From positions 25,192 to 89,191 of the forward strand of contig CANMBE010000002.1 of assembly GCA_947495975.1 (NCBI GenBank): DNA of 64,000 nt, written 5' to 3'. The notes beneath the pieces were generated by a model, which was given only the letters and a program-made list of their open reading frames with translations, was not told the DNA's origin and made no database searches. The stretch is from Ignavibacteria bacterium. GTDB taxonomy: Bacteria > Bacteroidota > Ignavibacteria > Kapaibacteriales > Kapaibacteriaceae. A program made the translations under genes and the position numbers. Below, in pieces: positions 44,864-54,430 of the stretch (the first letter of the stretch is position 1; each line of letters begins with the position of its first letter).

Positions 44864-47055
44864 TGAAGCCCATGCGCATCATCGCAGCATTGTGCTCCTT
44901 GCTAGTCATAGCAGTTAGCGCAACGGCTCAGAATGTTGGAACCCTAACGGGTTATCTCACGGATCGCGAAACAGCTCTTCCCTTGCGTGGCGCTACCGTA
45001 CGTATTGAAGGAACCAGAAGCGGTGCCATCACGAATGCGAAGGGTGTCTTTGTCATCAACAGTGCGCCAGCTGGAAGTGTTACGGTGGTAGTAACTTTTG
45101 TGGGCTATGAAACTTCTCGGCAAAAGGTTTACATCAAAGCCAGCGAATCAGCAACAATGGTGATAACAATCAAAAGCTCGGCTATTTCTAAAGGAGAGGT
45201 TGTTGTTTCTGCAAACAGACGTGTTCAAGCCGTCCAAGATGTGCCAATTAGTGTGTCGATTCTCACATCAGAAGATCTTGATCAACGTAGCGTAACTCGA
45301 CTCGATGAGGCTCTTCGATATGTGAGCGGCATCAGCATCGCCAGAGATCAAGTCAATATCCGTGGTGCGTCTGGTTTTGCATTCGGCGTAGGGTCACGCA
45401 CGGCTGTGCAGATTGATGGATTCTCATTGCTCTCTGGTGACAATGGCGACATCAAATTCGATGTGATGCCAGTTGCAGATGTGGAGCGTATAGAAATTGT
45501 TAAAGGTGCCGGCTCTGCTCTCTATGGCACCGGAGCTCTGGGCGGCGTTGTGAGTATGATTACGAAAGACCCAACTGATTCACTGGCGGTCTATGGGCGT
45601 GTATATGCCGGACCATACACGATGCCTCCCTATTCGCAATGGGAATACCGTTCAACGCTACCATGGCAAATCGGCGCAGATGTTCGTGTTGCACAACGAA
45701 TTGGCAAGTTCTCATTTTCTGCCAGTGGAGGAGTTCGAAATGACGAGAGTTATCGTCGATACGATAAGAACACACGGGGCTTTGGATTCGGCAAACTCTC
45801 ATGGCAACCATCAGACCTCGTTACGTTTCGTGTCTTTGGATTTGCAACCACGGAGAACAGAGAAAACTTCATTTATTGGAGAGACCTAGATAACGCAACG
45901 TTGCCGCCTCCTGACCAAAATCAAAATGAGCGTCTTGTAACCACGAAGTATACCATCGGTACGGAATACAACCAGATATTTTCTGGCTCAACATCCATCA
46001 TCGCTCGGTACGGTTTCTTTCGGACAACATTCGAAAACCAAATTGAAGGTAAAAAGCTCGACTCTAATCAATCAACGGCATTTGCTCACAATGCCGAGAT
46101 TCAACTTACTTCTCGTCTATCAGATGGTGTGGTTCTAACAGCGGGTATAACTGGCAGGATCAACTGGGTGAGAAGCGATGTTTACAGCACAGCACTGCAG
46201 ACAATTGCCAGCGCGTATACTCAAGGTGAGTATACAAAAGATGACTTCATCTTTACACTTGGACTTCGTGCCGATCGCGAAGAGACATATTCGCTACCCT
46301 CACAGATTGAGCTTTCTCCCAAGTTTGGAATGACGTGGAACGTACAACCTCAATTCACCATGAGGGCATCTGCGGGAAGGGGCTTTCGGGCACCAACCAT
46401 CGCAGAGCGTTATGCGAACATTCGGTATGGCCCGTTCAATGTGCGGCCAAATCCGGACCTATTGTCTGAGAGCTCATGGTCCAGTGAAATTGGTGCACAT
46501 CTTACTGCAACGGATGCGTTTGTACCGGTAGACATTGATCTAGCTGTGTTTGACAATGAACTGTTTGACCTTATCGAGCCAACTTTTGCACTGGATAAAC
46601 CAGGCGTGCCCATCATTTTTATGAACCTTACACGAGCGCGCATCATTGGCACTGAGCTCACCATTCGAGCCTTGTTCACAAAAGAGTTATCACTCGAGTC
46701 GGGCTTTACCTATATGCTGCCAAGAGACATAACTACCGGCACAACATTAAAGTATCGGAATACAATCCTTTGGTACTCACGGGGCTCCTGGAAACCCTCT
46801 TCGAACGTTGAATTGCAGGCAGAATATCGGTATCAAGATGCAGCAGCAGCAATTGATGATCGGCTAAGTCTGTTTATACCCGATGCTGATGCACGCGTTC
46901 CGATGCATGTTATAGATGCACGATTATTTTATTCGCCGTCAAAGAGTCTACGATTTGGACTCATTGGACGAAACTTATTAAGCTATGCATTTACAGAGAT
47001 CGTTGGCAATCTTGCTCCTACACGTGCTGTACTTTTTCAGGCAGAGATTCGCTAA
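44863..47055 (+). CDS. TonB-dependent outer-membrane receptor
   Basis: A 730-residue receptor. A signal peptide (residues 1-22) is followed by a carboxypeptidase-like repeat (GTLTGYLTDRETALPLRGATV region). The plug has VPISVSILTSEDL, RLDEALRYVSGIS, VNIRGASGF and RIEIVKGAGSALYGTGALGGVV, closest to siderophore/vitamin B12 receptors. The barrel runs to the end with AVLFQAEIR, whose last residue is not the usual aromatic. Ligand unknown; iron chelates or cobalamin are the usual ones. Confidence 0.9.
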   Translation: MKPMRIIAALCSLLVIAVSATAQNVGTLTGYLTDRETALPLRGATVRIEGTRSGAITNAKGVFVINSAPAGSVTVVVTFVGYETSRQKVYIKASESATMVITIKSSAISKGEVVVSANRRVQAVQDVPISVSILTSEDLDQRSVTRLDEALRYVSGISIARDQVNIRGASGFAFGVGSRTAVQIDGFSLLSGDNGDIKFDVMPVADVERIEIVKGAGSALYGTGALGGVVSMITKDPTDSLAVYGRVYAGPYTMPPYSQWEYRSTLPWQIGADVRVAQRIGKFSFSASGGVRNDESYRRYDKNTRGFGFGKLSWQPSDLVTFRVFGFATTENRENFIYWRDLDNATLPPPDQNQNERLVTTKYTIGTEYNQIFSGSTSIIARYGFFRTTFENQIEGKKLDSNQSTAFAHNAEIQLTSRLSDGVVLTAGITGRINWVRSDVYSTALQTIASAYTQGEYTKDDFIFTLGLRADREETYSLPSQIELSPKFGMTWNVQPQFTMRASAGRGFRAPTIAERYANIRYGPFNVRPNPDLLSESSWSSEIGAHLTATDAFVPVDIDLAVFDNELFDLIEPTFALDKPGVPIIFMNLTRARIIGTELTIRALFTKELSLESGFTYMLPRDITTGTTLKYRNTILWYSRGSWKPSSNVELQAEYRYQDAAAAIDDRLSLFIPDADARVPMHVIDARLFYSPSKSLRFGLIGRNLLSYAFTEIVGNLAPTRAVLFQAEIR

Positions 47056-47062
47056 TTGCGTA

Positions 47063-47812
47063 TCAGTAGTCGCGAAGTGTAAACGACTCGCCGAGGTAGC
47101 GCGCTCTTACTTCTTTGTTTGCAGCAATTTCTTCTGCTGTACCGTTAACAAAGATCGATCCATCAATGAGGATGTAGGCGCGGTCCGTAATACTTAACGT
47201 CTCGTGTACATTGTGATCAGTGATCAATACTCCTATGCCCTTGTGCTTTAGTTGCGTTACAATTCGCATGATGTCTTCAACTGCGATAGGATCAATACCA
47301 GCAAAGGGTTCATCGAGTAGGATAAACTTAGGGTCGGTAGCTAGCGCCCGCGCAATTTCACACCGACGTCTCTCGCCCCCTGAGAGAGTAGACGCATTAC
47401 TCTTTCGGATGTGACTGATTCCAAAATCATCAATCAAACTATCAAGCTTCTTTTGACGATCCGCAGATGTCATCTTCTTGAGTTGAAGAATTGCCTTGAT
47501 GTTCTGTTCGACTGTTAACCGGTGAAAAATGCTTGCCTCTTGTGGCAGGTATGCAACACCTGCACGTGCGCGCTTATACATTGGTGTTGTTGTTACATCA
47601 ACGTCATCAATAAATACTCTGCCTACGTCGGGCTTCACCATTCCGGTGATCATGTAAAACGTGGTTGTTTTCCCTGCTCCATTTGGGCCGAGCAATCCAA
47701 CACATTCACCTTGGCGCACAGACAACGTGCTACCCTTAACAACAGTGCGTTGTTTGTAGGTCTTGCGAAGACCTTCAGCACGCAGAATGCTGCCTGATTC
47801 AGTTGCGGACAC
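47063..47812 (-). CDS. lptB: LPS-export ABC transporter ATPase LptB
   Basis: A 249-residue cytoplasmic ATPase. Walker [10 protein letters not shown] (residues 42-50), signature [17 protein letters not shown], Walker [17 protein letters not shown], and [12 protein letters not shown] are the LptB pattern, with its Q-loop [12 protein letters not shown]. It powers lipopolysaccharide extraction to the outer membrane with LptF/G. It overlaps the protease gene by 14 bases, so both envelope functions are expressed together. Confidence 0.95.
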   Translation of the reverse strand: MSATESGSILRAEGLRKTYKQRTVVKGSTLSVRQGECVGLLGPNGAGKTTTFYMITGMVKPDVGRVFIDDVDVTTTPMYKRARAGVAYLPQEASIFHRLTVEQNIKAILQLKKMTSADRQKKLDSLIDDFGISHIRKSNASTLSGGERRRCEIARALATDPKFILLDEPFAGIDPIAVEDIMRIVTQLKHKGIGVLITDHNVHETLSITDRAYILIDGSIFVNGTAEEIAANKEVRARYLGESFTLRDY

Positions 47813-49019
47813 TGCCGCTCCGAGGTCTTTGTAGCAACGTCATAGTCACATCCTTCTTTACACCTGCCCGCAGCACGGTGAGTTTCATTTTCTGATTTAC
47901 TTCCCCGTCAAGAATGGCGATATTCACGTCATCGTCTCGCAACGTTTGTTGACCATTGATTGCAATGATAACGTCTCCAGGCTCTATTCCTGCATCATCT
48001 GCCGGACCGCCTGTAACAACCTCGCTAATGAGAACACCATCAGCGCTTTGAAGTTGAAAATATTTCATCACGTTTTCATCGATTGCCGTCAGCTTCATCC
48101 CAGTCCAGAAATCTCTCTGTATTGGTCCCTGCTTCTGAAGCCGATCAACAATCGCCTTTACGCGGTTGATTGGAATCGCAAAACCAATACCAATGCTACC
48201 GGATCCACGCGAACTTTGGGATGTAGAGTAGATCACTGTGTTGACGCCAATGACTTCACCAAGTGAATTCACTAAGGGTCCACCTGAGTTGCCTGAAGAG
48301 ATTGCAGCATCGGTCTGAATCATGTTCTTGTAGACGCGGTCTTCGCCCCCTTCACCAGGCTGCGTAAAGCTCACTCCAATATTCGAAACAACTCCAACAG
48401 TTACGGTGGGTTTTGCATTGTTATCGAAAAGGCCAAATGGGTTGCCAAATGCAATGGCCCATTCTCCTACTTCAACATCTTCACTATTCGATAGTTTGAG
48501 AAATGGTAAGCCACTTCCTTCAATCTTGAGAACGGCTACATCGGTAACAGGGTCTGTTCCAATAATGCGCGCATCATGCTTTGATCCATCGGTCATGGTA
48601 ACAACGATCTTTGATGCATTACCAGCAACGTGGTCATTCGTTAGAATATAGCCGTCTGCACTAATCAGAAATCCGGAGCCTAATGAGCGGACTTCATAAT
48701 CCCGCTTGTATGTATGTGGCCTATCGCCGTAAAACTGCCGGAACATGGGATCAGCATAAAAGTCTTCCCATGGATCTCGGTAATACTGAGTTCGGGTCTC
48801 CGTTACATTAATTCCTACGATTGCAGGTGAGCACTTCTTCACCGCGTTTGTAATCGCATTGCGCCTGCTTGTAGAGACATCCTCACTTATGTTCAGAGCA
48901 TTTGTGTACATATGCTCTGATAGCGCAGCTTGTATGGAGGGCTTGTAGGCAGCCATTGGATGGGCTGCCAGGACCATCATCATGGCCGTAAAAAACGATG
49001 TAATCGGTGTCTTTGCCAT
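47799..49019 (-). CDS. HtrA/DegP-like periplasmic serine protease
   Basis: A 406-residue trypsin-fold protease with one PDZ domain. A signal segment occupies residues 5-25. The triad is H130 (TNDHVA), D160 (TDVAVLKIE) and S245 ([10 protein letters not shown]). The PDZ domain is at about residues 310-395 with ADGVLISEV and [13 protein letters not shown]. One PDZ puts it nearer DegS/HtrA-like proteins than DegP. It should degrade misfolded envelope proteins. The divergent gap to priA is 56 bases. Confidence 0.95.
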   Translation of the reverse strand: MAKTPITSFFTAMMMVLAAHPMAAYKPSIQAALSEHMYTNALNISEDVSTSRRNAITNAVKKCSPAIVGINVTETRTQYYRDPWEDFYADPMFRQFYGDRPHTYKRDYEVRSLGSGFLISADGYILTNDHVAGNASKIVVTMTDGSKHDARIIGTDPVTDVAVLKIEGSGLPFLKLSNSEDVEVGEWAIAFGNPFGLFDNNAKPTVTVGVVSNIGVSFTQPGEGGEDRVYKNMIQTDAAISSGNSGGPLVNSLGEVIGVNTVIYSTSQSSRGSGSIGIGFAIPINRVKAIVDRLQKQGPIQRDFWTGMKLTAIDENVMKYFQLQSADGVLISEVVTGGPADDAGIEPGDVIIAINGQQTLRDDDVNIAILDGEVNQKMKLTVLRAGVKKDVTMTLLQRPRSGSVRN

Positions 49020-49075
49020 AGGTGCAAATGTCGAATTGCAGGCGGAATTATTGCCTAGCGCTATCTTCGTTGTTC

Positions 49076-51592
49076 ATGCCCATTCACGTTGCTCTCCCCC
49101 TGCCCCGCATTGAGCCCCTTACATACGAGGTGCCAGAAGGCATTAACGTAAGGTGCGGCTGCCGCGTTCTGGTTCCATTGGGTACGCGCGTCCTTACGGG
49201 TACAGTGGTAGCATTGGATCAGCCTCCTGTAGAAAAGATGCGTCCAATTCTTGAGGTGCTCGATGAGGAGCCGTCCTTTAGCGAGCAGATGCTGGAGCTT
49301 GCGAAGCGCATCAGTGAGTATTACGTTACATCATGGGGCGAGGTACTTCACGCCGCACTGCCAACGGGTCTGACACCAACAACAGTAGTGCGTGTTACAG
49401 TGATGAGCCCAGTAACCGAACAAGATCTACATGGTATGGAGCGCAATGCTCCAAAGCGCGCGCGCCTGCTGCGTGAGCTTCAGGGTCACACTGGTGAGAT
49501 TTCTGTCTCCTACCTCCAGCGAAAACTTAAGGCCTCAGCCATTGCAGATCAGCTTGACGCGCTACAACGTATGGGGTGGATCCATATCGAAACGTCAATT
49601 GAGACACAGCGAGCTCCCCGCCTTGTTCGCGCAGTAAAGATCGCTGATTCACTTTTGAGTGATGAAGGGGCTCTGCACAACGCATTTGATTTGTTGGATG
49701 CAAAGGCACCCAAACAATCATTAGCCTTGGGACATATATACCTCACAAGTCAGCGAGACGGAAAGGCCGTTCCGATTTCGCGTATGGCGGATGAATTGCA
49801 TGTGTCGGCATCTGTTGTTGACAGTCTAGAACGCAGAGGCTTTGTTGAGATCACGAGCGTTATACGCAGCTCGCGCGATGAAAAACTTGGCAGTTTGGTT
49901 TCGCGTGATGAATCAGCAATTGAACTTACCGTAGAGCAACAACATGCTGTTGATTCAATCAATGCACTTTGTGATGCGCATCAACGACGTTCCGTGGTTC
50001 TTCACGGCGTAACAGGCAGCGGTAAAACGGTAGTCTATCAAAGATCTATTTCGCACGTACTTGAGCAGGGTGGTCAGGTACTTTTGCTCGTACCTGAGAT
50101 ATCACTCACTCCCCAACTAGCAGATAGATTTCGTGCTGTCTTTGGTGATCGTGTTGCAGTGATTCATTCAAAGCTTGCCATTAGCGAGCGAATTGGATTG
50201 TGGCAGCGCATTCGTAGTGGTGAATTCTCAATCGTCATAGGAGCTCGGTCTGCAGTCTTTGCTCCGCTTGAAAACGTGCGGTTAATCATTGTTGACGAGG
50301 AGCATGAACCATCATATAAGCAGGATGATCCTGCGCCACGGTATCATGGACGAGACGTTGCACTGATGCGCGGACAAATTCATCAGTGTCCGGTGGTTCT
50401 TGGAAGCGCTACACCGTCTTTAGAAAGTTTAGCAAATGTTGCCGCCGGACGCGCAATTCTTCTTCAGCTCACGCATCGCGCAGATGGAGCGCTGTTGCCT
50501 GCGGTGCGTGTAGTGGATTTGCGTGTAGAGCGAAAAGCGAAACGTATGAAGGGTGCACTTTCGTTCCTGGCAATAGATGCTATTGCGCGTGTTATCGAGC
50601 GTAAGGAAGGCACCCTGGTTTTCCTCAATCGACGCGGTTACGCCGTTAACCTGCAGTGCGAAGACTGCGGTGATGTGCCCATGTGTAAGAACTGCGACGT
50701 TGCTCTCACCTATCATAAAACGTCGCATGTTTTGCGCTGTCACTATTGTGGGTATGCCGAAGCCATGCGCATGGCCTGTACTATGTGTGGTTCCGTCGAT
50801 CTGAAAGAATCCGGATCAGGCACACAGCGTATTGAAGAAGACCTCATTGCTGCCCTCACTGAGAGCATGGGCACTGCTCCTCGTGTTGAACGTATGGATG
50901 CCGACACTACTTCGCGAAAAGGTGAACACAGAGCAATGTTGGAACGATTTGCACGTGGCGATATTGATGTACTCGTTGGTACACAGATGATTGCAAAGGG
51001 GCTTGATATTGCCCGCGTCACACTTGTTGTTGTTGTAAATGCCGATATGTCCTTGCACCAAAACGACTTCAGAGCGTCTGAGCGCACCGTGCAGCTTCTC
51101 AACCAGGTTGCAGGTCGCGCAGGGCGCACGGGCGCACATCCTGGTGAAATGATTATTCAGACAAGCTCTCCAGATCACCCAGCAATTGTTGCCGCAATCA
51201 ACGGAGAACGGTCACCGGACGTGCTACGCGCTTGGGAGGCAGATGAACTTAGACTCCGCCGAGAAGTAGACTATCCACCGTATACTCGTTTTGTTGTGAT
51301 TGAGATATCCTCACTCGATGAAGCAGCGGTAGAAGATCATAGCAAAGTATTTGCTGCACTCATTCCGCAGCGAACGGATTATTTGGTGCGCCTTGATCCC
51401 GTTATGCCGTCTGTTGCCAGAATACGCAATGCATATCGCAGGGTGATTGTCATAAAGAATTTCAAAGACAAGGATCCATCAGGAACCTTGTTTCGATCAT
51501 TGCTTCGAAATGCATTTTCAACGTACTACTCAACGTATGCATCTAGTTCGGTGAAGGTTACGCTCGATATTGATGCACATGGAACAATCTAG
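49076..51592 (+). CDS. priA: Primosomal protein N' (replication restart helicase)
   Basis: An 838-residue DEAD-like helicase that reloads DnaB at stalled forks. ATG at 49076 (MPIHVALPLPRIEPLTYEVP) matches the 3'-DNA-binding domain start, so the upstream in-frame ATG at 49022 is rejected. The helicase has Walker A GVTGSGKTVVY, DEEH in IIVDEEHEPSYKQDD, and GSATPSLES. Eight cysteines form the zinc-binding region CEDCGDVPMCKNC, CHYC and CTMC. The C-terminal helicase lobe has GTQMIAKGLDI and QVAGRAGR. Confidence 0.95.
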   Translation: MPIHVALPLPRIEPLTYEVPEGINVRCGCRVLVPLGTRVLTGTVVALDQPPVEKMRPILEVLDEEPSFSEQMLELAKRISEYYVTSWGEVLHAALPTGLTPTTVVRVTVMSPVTEQDLHGMERNAPKRARLLRELQGHTGEISVSYLQRKLKASAIADQLDALQRMGWIHIETSIETQRAPRLVRAVKIADSLLSDEGALHNAFDLLDAKAPKQSLALGHIYLTSQRDGKAVPISRMADELHVSASVVDSLERRGFVEITSVIRSSRDEKLGSLVSRDESAIELTVEQQHAVDSINALCDAHQRRSVVLHGVTGSGKTVVYQRSISHVLEQGGQVLLLVPEISLTPQLADRFRAVFGDRVAVIHSKLAISERIGLWQRIRSGEFSIVIGARSAVFAPLENVRLIIVDEEHEPSYKQDDPAPRYHGRDVALMRGQIHQCPVVLGSATPSLESLANVAAGRAILLQLTHRADGALLPAVRVVDLRVERKAKRMKGALSFLAIDAIARVIERKEGTLVFLNRRGYAVNLQCEDCGDVPMCKNCDVALTYHKTSHVLRCHYCGYAEAMRMACTMCGSVDLKESGSGTQRIEEDLIAALTESMGTAPRVERMDADTTSRKGEHRAMLERFARGDIDVLVGTQMIAKGLDIARVTLVVVVNADMSLHQNDFRASERTVQLLNQVAGRAGRTGAHPGEMIIQTSSPDHPAIVAAINGERSPDVLRAWEADELRLRREVDYPPYTRFVVIEISSLDEAAVEDHSKVFAALIPQRTDYLVRLDPVMPSVARIRNAYRRVIVIKNFKDKDPSGTLFRSLLRNAFSTYYSTYASSSVKVTLDIDAHGTI

Positions 51593-51604
51593 AAAGCCTA
51601 TGAT

Positions 51605-52777
51605 ATGAAGACTATTCTCTTGTTAGGATCTGGCGAGCTCGGTAAAGAATTCGTCATCGCAGTAAAGAGATATGGTCACCGTGTTGTTGCCATTGATTCA
51701 TACGCCAACGCACCTGCAATGCAGGTAGCAGATGACCACCGTGTTGTAAATATGTTGGATGGTGATGCTCTTGATGCTGTGGTTGCGGAAATCAGACCCG
51801 ATATCATTGTACCTGAAATCGAAGCAATACGCACTGAGCGTCTGCTTGCATACGAGCAGGCAGGTATTCATGTGGTGCCGAGCGCGCGTGCAGCGAATAT
51901 GACCATGAACAGAAAGGCAATTCGAGATTTAGCGTCGCAGGAACTACGTCTGCGCACCGCGCGATACATGTATGCCACAACCGAAGAGCAATTTGTTGTG
52001 GCCGTACAGAATATTGGAATTCCATGTGTTGTAAAGCCACTTATGTCATCGAGCGGTAAGGGGCAGAGCATTGTCCGCAACGCCTCTGAAGTTCAGTCAT
52101 CGTGGGACTATGCAATGCAAGGTAGCCGGGGCGATCTTAAAGAAGTGATTGTTGAAGAGTTCATTCGTTTTGAAAGCGAGATCACGCTCCTTACCGTTAC
52201 GCAAAAGAATGGACATACTTTGTTTTGTCCACCTATTGGTCACAGGCAAGAACGTGGTGATTACCAAGAGTCGTGGATGCCACACGTTATGGACCCTGCA
52301 TTACTTCTCAAGGCGCAGAATATGGCCGCAAAGGTTACTGCATCATTAACGGGTTTCGGAATCTGGGGCGTAGAGTTCTTCCTTACGGCAGATGACGTCT
52401 ATTTTTCCGAGCTTTCACCACGTCCGCATGACACCGGCATGGTAACGCTGGCAGGCACCAACAACCTCAACGAATTTGAACTACATGCTCGCGCCGTACT
52501 CGGCTATCCTATCCCTGAAATCACATTGGAGCGCGCTGGCGCATCCGTGGTGATTCTAGCCCAACACCAGAGCAGTGAGCCCCCTACCGTACAAGGCATA
52601 GAGACTGCATTGTCGATGCCCGAGATAGAAGTAAGAATCTTTGGCAAACCATCTACACGAGTTCATCGTCGCATGGGCGTGGTGCTTGCACACGGGGCTC
52701 CTGATGCTGACACTGATGCGCTGAGAGCGCATGCGAAGACAGCGGCCGAGTTTATAGCTTTTCAAGCGCCTCTTTAA
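51605..52777 (+). CDS. purT: Formate-dependent GAR transformylase
   Basis: A 390-residue ATP-grasp enzyme that uses formate and ATP to formylate glycinamide ribonucleotide in purine synthesis. GSGELGKE is the N-terminal nucleotide-fold motif; [14 protein letters not shown] and [32 protein letters not shown] residues ([14 protein letters not shown]) form the ATP- and Mg-binding core. Length is normal. Its last codons lie in the first copy of a 26-base direct repeat that also occurs 1520 bases away, so the natural C-terminus may have been altered. Confidence 0.95.
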   Translation: MKTILLLGSGELGKEFVIAVKRYGHRVVAIDSYANAPAMQVADDHRVVNMLDGDALDAVVAEIRPDIIVPEIEAIRTERLLAYEQAGIHVVPSARAANMTMNRKAIRDLASQELRLRTARYMYATTEEQFVVAVQNIGIPCVVKPLMSSSGKGQSIVRNASEVQSSWDYAMQGSRGDLKEVIVEEFIRFESEITLLTVTQKNGHTLFCPPIGHRQERGDYQESWMPHVMDPALLLKAQNMAAKVTASLTGFGIWGVEFFLTADDVYFSELSPRPHDTGMVTLAGTNNLNEFELHARAVLGYPIPEITLERAGASVVILAQHQSSEPPTVQGIETALSMPEIEVRIFGKPSTRVHRRMGVVLAHGAPDADTDALRAHAKTAAEFIAFQAPL

Positions 52778-52783
52778 GCGCCT
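52758..52783. repeat. Direct repeat, copy 1 (at the end of purT)
   Basis: CTTTTCAAGCGCCTCT followed by two bases and AAGCGCCT. It matches copy 2 at 54278-54303 in 24 of 26 bases, same orientation, exactly 1520 bases apart. It covers the purT stop. On the minus strand both copies read as EAL-type helices (KALKEALEK and ALAEALEK), as if derived from one gene's 3' end. Confidence 0.7.
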
Positions 52784-52831
52784 TTACAAGGGTTTCTGAG
52801 AGTGCAGTTGTGCGCTGAGAATTCCCAGCCT

Positions 52832-53158
52832 TCAGAACCAAAATATCAAAGGCACGAATGCCCCGATATTCCCTTGAGGAAAAAACAGAGGACCGAGGCA
52901 TAGACTATATCCGTTATTACAATCACCGCTATTAACGCAGCCGCCCACACCGTCAGTGTTACGATCGCATACGTCACTATTTGGCACCTTTCTTCCATAA
53001 TCATCTGTGTACCAATAGCAACTGCAATACCCCGGACCTGGAACCGATGCACACGAGCCCAAGTTGCGTGCCCAAGCAAACGAAACGTTCGTGGACACGA
53101 GAGCAAGTACGATAGCCAATATCCATAGCGAGAGGAGATGTTTCATACGTTTAAACAT
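52832..53158 (-). CDS. Small cysteine-rich secreted protein
   Basis: About 108 residues. The signal sequence (HLLSLWILAIVLALVSTNVS) ends before AWARNLG, leaving a mature peptide of about 78 residues with seven cysteines in CASVPGPGYCSCYW, SDVCDRN, GGCVNSGDCNN and SLCLGP. The C-terminus is very hydrophobic (GAFVPLIFWF). I do not recognise a family. The pattern is that of a disulfide-rich exported peptide or small toxin, but no activity can be claimed. It starts 5 bases after the stop of the larger secreted protein, so they form an operon. The start at 53146 is an alternative. Confidence 0.62.
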   Translation of the reverse strand: MFKRMKHLLSLWILAIVLALVSTNVSFAWARNLGSCASVPGPGYCSCYWYTDDYGRKVPNSDVCDRNTDGVGGCVNSGDCNNGYSLCLGPLFFPQGNIGAFVPLIFWF

Positions 53159-53163
53159 GTGCG

Positions 53164-54198
53164 TTACTGAATGATGATACTCTTTGTGCAAATAACCTGT
53201 CCGCCCGAGTTTCCAACCACGATATAAAGTCCTTGTCCGAGAGCGACATGAGTAGGATTCGTTAACAGAGGGCACGCCGATGTCCAGTGAGTTGCGCCGT
53301 AGATATCGACAACCGACAGGCGATCTAGGCCTGATACCTGTCCATGACCGACGAGCATTCCAAGCGGATTTGATGTTGTTCCCACTGTGATGCTGCACGT
53401 AACGGATCCAGCTTGTACGATATTGGCTTGGACTGAATCGCTATACGAACGCCACTGAGAAGATGACAGCTCGATTGCCGACCTCATCGGCCCCAACCCG
53501 TCGTAGCGCGTGAATGGGTGCGGTGAGGCACCTGAAGTCCACGTATTGACCCGGATGAAGACATTGGTTGAGTCGAAGGTTATGGGAAGCACATAGCGCA
53601 CACGAGACGCCATAGGATACCAAGAGTACAATGAAGGTTTACGTGTTGCAGTCGTTGTTGCAAATGAACAGGTGTCGAGAAGCGCGATTCTGCTGCCACT
53701 TGCTGACGATACTAGCTCTACAGAATACGAGATGCCGTTTTGATTAACGTAGAAATCGTACGAGAGTGCCATTGTTGCTTTATCCAACCATGAGATTGTT
53801 CGGTAAAACTGTAGAGTGTCACCAGAATACGCTAAGAATGGGCGAGTGACTGATCTCTGCCGCATTTCTGCCGCGGTCCAGTTTGCGACCGCAACCGTTG
53901 TTCCTGAGTCGTAATTCACTACTCGCTTCATGCACCACTCGCCAAGCATCAGTTTCCGACGGTTAAGAAGAAACTCGCCGAACATCCACGTGCTGTAGCT
54001 CGAATCCGCCTCGTAGTTGAAGGCGTACTTTGGAGCCCACTCGTCAGCACTTTGATAGAGTGTGTCCACCCCGTTCTGTGCTAGGTATGCAACGCGAAAG
54101 CCACCAGCCGAGCTTGCAGCCTGAAGCAAAGAGTCGCACTGGGACTTACCATCTACATGTAGTAGGATCAGCATAACAAGGGCAAGGAACCATCGCAT
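53164..54198 (-). CDS. Secreted protein of unknown function with C-terminal sorting-like domain
   Basis: A 344-residue exported protein with signal peptide at residues 1-18. The body is beta-rich (DTLYQSADEWAPKYAFNYEA, then YSVELVSSASGSRIALLD) and resembles no family I know. The last about 70 residues read GTTSNPLGMLVG ... LSVVDIYGATH ... LGQGLYIVVGN, a pattern like T9SS C-terminal domains. A full Shine-Dalgarno (AAGGAGGT at 54202-54209) lies 3-4 bases before the ATG, an unusually strong site here. It leads a two-gene operon with the cysteine-rich peptide. A C8 tract lies 45 bases upstream. Confidence 0.7.
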   Translation of the reverse strand: MRWFLALVMLILLHVDGKSQCDSLLQAASSAGGFRVAYLAQNGVDTLYQSADEWAPKYAFNYEADSSYSTWMFGEFLLNRRKLMLGEWCMKRVVNYDSGTTVAVANWTAAEMRQRSVTRPFLAYSGDTLQFYRTISWLDKATMALSYDFYVNQNGISYSVELVSSASGSRIALLDTCSFATTTATRKPSLYSWYPMASRVRYVLPITFDSTNVFIRVNTWTSGASPHPFTRYDGLGPMRSAIELSSSQWRSYSDSVQANIVQAGSVTCSITVGTTSNPLGMLVGHGQVSGLDRLSVVDIYGATHWTSACPLLTNPTHVALGQGLYIVVGNSGGQVICTKSIIIQ

Positions 54199-54242
54199 AA
54201 GACCTCCTTGTAGAATCAGTACGAATTCAACAAATCAAGATA

Positions 54243-54250
54243 CCCCCCCC
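54243..54250. repeat. Homopolymer tract of eight C upstream of the secreted-protein operon
   Basis: Eight C (G on the coding strand) lie 45-52 bases before the ATG of the 344-residue secreted protein. Tracts of this length slip during replication, so promoter spacing or start-site distance could switch. No -7 box was clearly placed next to it. Confidence 0.6.
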
Positions 54251-54277
54251 ACGAGATATCCTAGAAATAATTAGCGA

Positions 54278-54303
54278 CTTTTCAAGCGCCTCTGCAAGCG
54301 CCT
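54278..54303. repeat. Direct repeat, copy 2
   Basis: CTTTTCAAGCGCCTCT then GC and AAGCGCCT. Two mismatches to copy 1 at 52758-52783. Together they bracket the cysteine-rich/secreted-protein operon and its C8 tract. Confidence 0.7.
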
Positions 54304-54367
54304 CGTTGAGAAAAGTTAAAGGGTATCTCCGTAACGAAACAATTAACCAGTTAACCCACTAACTAAT

Positions 54368-54401
54368 GAGCATGCCCTGGGGATGCGCAAGAGCATGCTC
54401 T
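54368..54401. other. Palindromic segment between the DUF5686 gene and the island block
   Basis: AGAGCATGCTCT (54390-54401) is a perfect 12-base palindrome, and GAGCATGC also occurs at 54368-54375, so the segment can fold as a long hairpin. No T run follows on either strand, so it is a weak terminator at best; it may be a protein-binding site. Nearby TTAACC is repeated at 54343 and 54351. Confidence 0.4.
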
Positions 54402-54430
54402 CGCGCTGAGCGTAGCATTGATAGCAAGCC

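Noticed and set aside
52752..52901. 49-codon minus-strand frame ending in EALEKL
   Set aside because: It overlaps the small cysteine-rich gene and purT and lacks a supported start; kept only as evidence in the direct-repeat finding.
54290..54430. Terminator for the DUF5686 gene
   Set aside because: The palindromes there lack a T run on the minus strand, so a standard intrinsic terminator is not supported.
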